NCBI RefSeq assembly: GCF_014201615.1
Contig: NZ_JACHEU010000001.1
Coordinates: 1,507,631 to 1,571,630 of the forward strand
DNA: 64,000 bases
Source of the DNA: Aquamicrobium lusatiense
Lineage (GTDB): Bacteria; Pseudomonadota; Alphaproteobacteria; Rhizobiales; Rhizobiaceae
Direction: 5' to 3'
Shown: positions 61,711 to 64,000 of the stretch, piece after piece
Numbering within the stretch: position 1 is the first letter of the stretch
How the letters are laid out: the number at the start of each line of letters is the position of its first letter
The notes under the pieces: model-generated
What the model was told of the DNA's origin: nothing
The model's database searches: none
The model's input: the letters and a program-made list of their open reading frames with translations, nothing else
Translations under genes and position numbers: made by a program

Positions 61711-62535
61711 TCAGTTTGTCGCGGATTTCTTGCCGTCCTGCGCCTTCAGCTGGCTCCAGGAATTCTGCTGCGCCAGCATGGAGCGCAGATAGGCCACGTT
61801 GGATCGTGCCTGATCGGGCGACAGTTCCTGCGAGGCGATGCGTTCGGCCTCGTCGAAGCGCCCCTGCAGGCCCACGACCAGCGCAAGGTTCTGGCGCACG
61901 CGGCTGTCGGCGCCCGGCTGTCGTGCCGCCGAGGCGAGGAAGCTTTCCGCAGTTCGCAGATCGCCTTCCAGAACATAGGACATGCCGAGATTGGACAGCA
62001 CCGAGGGTTCTTCCGGCTTGAGATCGAGCGCCTTGCGATAGAGCTGGCGGGCATTGTCCTTCTGGCCGATCTGGTCGAGTATAGCTCCCTCGGCAGACAT
62101 CAGGCGCCAGTCCGGATATTCCGGGGTCTGGGCCCGGCGAACGGCGTCAAGCGCCGGCTCAAACTGGCCATTGGCCGCGAGCGCCTTGCCATAGGCGGCA
62201 AGAACCTGCCTGTCTTTCGGATGGGCGATGGCCAGCTTGCGCATGACGGCCAGCGATTGCTGGGCATTTCCGTCCATCTGCAGGACCGTGGCGAACTGTA
62301 TGGCAGTTGCCTTGTCGTTCGGGTTTGCAGCATAGGCCTTGCCGAGGCTCGCGGATGCGTTGCGCAACTGACCGGAGGACATCGTCTCCATCGATTTGCC
62401 GCCACTGGCGCGACCGATAGAGCCGGTCTTCATCTTGTCGGTGCCACAGCCCGAGACACTTGCCATCAGGACAATTGCGAGAGCAGCCGTTACCAGACGG
62501 CGTCCGTTCGCGGCGTGATTGCGCCAAATCTGCAT
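61711..62535 (-). CDS. tadD: TadD-like TPR lipoprotein
   Basis: A 274-residue lipoprotein with signal peptide and lipobox (MASVSGC) and about five tetratricopeptide repeats, e.g. YGKALAANGQFEPALDAVRRA and LYRKALDLKPEEPSVLSNLG. TadD-type lipoproteins are part of the Tad system and help secretin assembly. It lies on the - strand after the cyclase. TTAAC motifs upstream (62605 and 62643) resemble those near cpaB. Confidence 0.82.
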   Translation of the reverse strand: MQIWRNHAANGRRLVTAALAIVLMASVSGCGTDKMKTGSIGRASGGKSMETMSSGQLRNASASLGKAYAANPNDKATAIQFATVLQMDGNAQQSLAVMRKLAIAHPKDRQVLAAYGKALAANGQFEPALDAVRRAQTPEYPDWRLMSAEGAILDQIGQKDNARQLYRKALDLKPEEPSVLSNLGMSYVLEGDLRTAESFLASAARQPGADSRVRQNLALVVGLQGRFDEAERIASQELSPDQARSNVAYLRSMLAQQNSWSQLKAQDGKKSATN

Positions 62536-62674
62536 GAGAGCCCGCCTCCATCTGCTGGCGCGGCCGTTTCAGGGCGGCCGATCCTCATGCAAATCAATAG
62601 TCCGTTAACCCTAATGGTTGGTTAATTGGGGCGCCGGAAGCGTTAACAGGCGTGGTATTACTCGTGGGCAAGGA

Positions 62675-62701
62675 CCTGCGCCGGCGAAGTCGCCGGGCAG
62701 G
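62675..62701 (-). terminator. Hairpin after the 80-residue secreted-protein gene
   Basis: CCTGC and CCGGCG (62675-62686, one bulged G) pair with CGCCGG and GCAGG (62691-62701). It lies 11 bp after the stop at 62713 on the - strand. There is no T-run, so the role as a terminator is uncertain. Confidence 0.45.
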
Positions 62702-62712
62702 CCCCGAAAAGA

Positions 62713-62955
62713 TTACTTCAGATCTTCGAGAATGCCGTCATAGAGTTTGCATGCGCCATCGAGGTCGGTGGTGGCCTGAGATTGCGCAGTCGCAAGCTTC
62801 TGCCCGATCTCCATTGCCTTCTCCGGGTTCGTGGCGGCCAGTTCCTGCATCTTGGTCGAAACCTCCATCGCCTTCGACTGTACTTCTTCGGCCGTGCAGG
62901 CGAAGGCCGGCGTGGCAGCCATCATGATGGACAGGGCAAGAATATAGGTTTTCAT
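62713..62955 (-). CDS. Small secreted protein, 80 residues
   Basis: The product begins MKTYILALSIMMAATPAFAC, a clear signal peptide cleaved near residue 19 before a Cys, and leaves about 60 helical residues (EEVQSKAMEVSTKMQELAA; EKAMEIGQKLATAQSQA) with a second Cys near 69 that could form a disulphide. GAGGAAAAAC precedes the ATG. I do not recognise the family. Hairpins flank it on both sides, so it is probably its own transcript. Confidence 0.75.
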   Translation of the reverse strand: MKTYILALSIMMAATPAFACTAEEVQSKAMEVSTKMQELAATNPEKAMEIGQKLATAQSQATTDLDGACKLYDGILEDLK

Positions 62956-63061
62956 GTTTTTCCTCGTATTTAACCAGCCTTGTGAAAGGCCTGCCGTGTC
63001 TAGCAGCCGCCGGTGGGCCGGAGAATGGCACGGGGCTCGCCCGAGGATCACTTCATATTTT

Positions 63062-63101
63062 ACCGCGAAACGGCCGCACCGGAGCGATGCCGTTTCGCGG
63101 T
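63062..63101 (-). terminator. 13-bp hairpin after the MscS-type gene
   Basis: ACCGCGAAACGGC (63062-63074) pairs perfectly with GCCGTTTCGCGGT (63089-63101) around a 14-nt loop. It lies just after the channel gene stop on the - strand. The flank is AT-rich but there is no clean T-run in that direction. Confidence 0.6.
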
Positions 63102-63115
63102 GGTTTCCGGGTGCT

Positions 63116-64000
63116 TCAGTTCACGCCGGCCGCTTCCTTCGCCTCTTCCAGATTTGCCAGATAGGGGCGGGCCGAGGCCCATGAGCTGAGGTCGGCACCA
63201 CTTGGATTCTGGAACACCGCCAGTGCGAATTCGGGCAGGATGGCGAACAGGTGGTCGAATATATCCGCCTGAATCCCCTCGTATGAAGTCCAGACGGTGG
63301 TGTTGGTGAAGCAGTAGATCTCGATCGGCAGACCTTCCGGCCCGGGCTGGAGCTGCCGGACCATGATGGTCATGCCCTTGTGCACGCCCGGATGGTTGCG
63401 CAGATAGGTGTCCACATAGGCGCGGAACGTGCCGATATTGGTGATCCGGCGCGTGTTCGCTGCCACTCTCGCCTTCTCGCCAAGCTTGCCGTTCCACTCG
63501 GAAATCTCGTTTTTCTTATGCCTGAGATAGGTTTCCAGCAGACCGAAGGACTCGAGTTTTGCGAGCTCTTCCGTCGAGAGGAACCTGATGCTCGTCTGGT
63601 CGAGATAGATGGATCGCTTGATGCGCCGTCCGCCCGATTCCTGCATGCCGCGCCAGTTCTTGAACGAATCGGTGACCAGCTTGCGGATCGGAATGGTGGT
63701 GATGGTCTTGTCGAAATTGCGCACCTGCACGGTGTGCAGCGCGATCTCGATGACGTCGCCATCGGCGTTGAGGCTGGGCATCTCGATCCAGTCGCCCACC
63801 CGCACCATGCCGGTGGATGAAATCTGGATGCCGGCGACCAGCGAAAGCAGGGTATCCTGAAACACCAGAATGAGAACCGCGGCCATCGCACCGAGACCCG
63901 AGAGCAGGATCAGCGGGGAACGGTCGATGAGGGTTGCGATCATCAGCAGTGCGGCGACCACATAGACGGCGATCTTGACCACCTGAATGTAGCCCTTGAT
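63116..64000 (-). CDS. Mechanosensitive channel, MscS family (5' end outside window)
   Basis: 295 residues are visible and the frame is open at the window edge, so the N-terminal membrane segments are missing. The pore helix region LSGLGAMAAVLILVFQDTLLSLVAGIQI is followed by the beta domain MVRVGDWIEMPSLNADGDVIEI and the TIPIRKLVTDSFKNWRGMQESGGRRIKRSI block, which looks like the E. coli YbdG (MscM) branch. These open during osmotic downshock. Confidence 0.85.
   Translation of the reverse strand: MKGYIQVVKIAVYVVAALLMIATLIDRSPLILLSGLGAMAAVLILVFQDTLLSLVAGIQISSTGMVRVGDWIEMPSLNADGDVIEIALHTVQVRNFDKTITTIPIRKLVTDSFKNWRGMQESGGRRIKRSIYLDQTSIRFLSTEELAKLESFGLLETYLRHKKNEISEWNGKLGEKARVAANTRRITNIGTFRAYVDTYLRNHPGVHKGMTIMVRQLQPGPEGLPIEIYCFTNTTVWTSYEGIQADIFDHLFAILPEFALAVFQNPSGADLSSWASARPYLANLEEAKEAAGVN

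Overview
The window is a GC-rich stretch of an alphaproteobacterial chromosome. It most likely comes from the order Hyphomicrobiales, near the Mesorhizobium/Phyllobacteriaceae group. The support is the lnt(actA)-phrR-metK order, the fabA-fabB-fabI operon divergent from an Irr-type Fur regulator, the rpsT-dnaA-dnaN-recF order, a cpa/tad pilus locus, and intergenic repeats that look like the dispersed repeats of this order. I see no insertion sequence, phage, CRISPR array, tRNA or rRNA gene. Most of the window is conserved housekeeping DNA.

Layout. 1-15.6 kb: the 3' end of a PepSY-like gene, lepA, dtd, glcB, then tsaB-rimI-plsC-miaB-phoH-ybeY-corC-lnt-phrR-metK-trmB, nearly all on the + strand. 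These genes cover translation fidelity, tRNA modification, rRNA processing and envelope lipids. 15.8-18.8 kb: tctCBA, a tripartite tricarboxylate transporter, followed by a 54-residue gene on the opposite strand. This block looks inserted between trmB and rimP. 19.2-30.4 kb: the translation/RNA block rimP-nusA-ylxR/L7Ae-infB, then rbfA-truB, a CorA-type transporter, rpsO and pnp. A promoter and a terminator-like hairpin precede rimP, and strong terminators follow infB and pnp.

30.5-40.9 kb: an ABC-F ATPase, an RsmC-like methyltransferase, fabI-fabB-fabA (- strand) divergent from irr, a DUF4260-like membrane protein, an SH3 protein, a 2-hydroxyacid dehydrogenase, a NylB-like serine hydrolase and a MoeB/ThiF protein that lacks the usual zinc cysteines. 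40.9-49.4 kb (- strand): recF, dnaN, dnaA, rpsT, an enoyl-CoA hydratase, mutM and deoB. An 800-bp AT-rich, dyad-rich region lies upstream of dnaA.

49.5-62.5 kb: a Flp/Tad pilus locus. On the - strand are two TadE/TadG-like pseudopilins and an orphan CpaC N-terminal-domain protein. On the + strand are cpaA, which has its own terminator, and cpaB-cpaC-cpaD-cpaE-cpaF-tadB-tadC. A GGDEF diguanylate cyclase with an intact inhibitory site and a TadD-like TPR lipoprotein follow on the - strand. No Flp major pilin gene is present in the window. The window ends with a small secreted protein and a partial MscS-type channel.

I did not find a clearly undescribed multigene system. The best leads are regulatory RNAs and operators (rimP, metK, glcB and phrR leaders, dnaA upstream region), small orphan proteins (54 and 80 residues), the single-domain CpaC paralogue, and the cyclase sitting inside the pilus locus.
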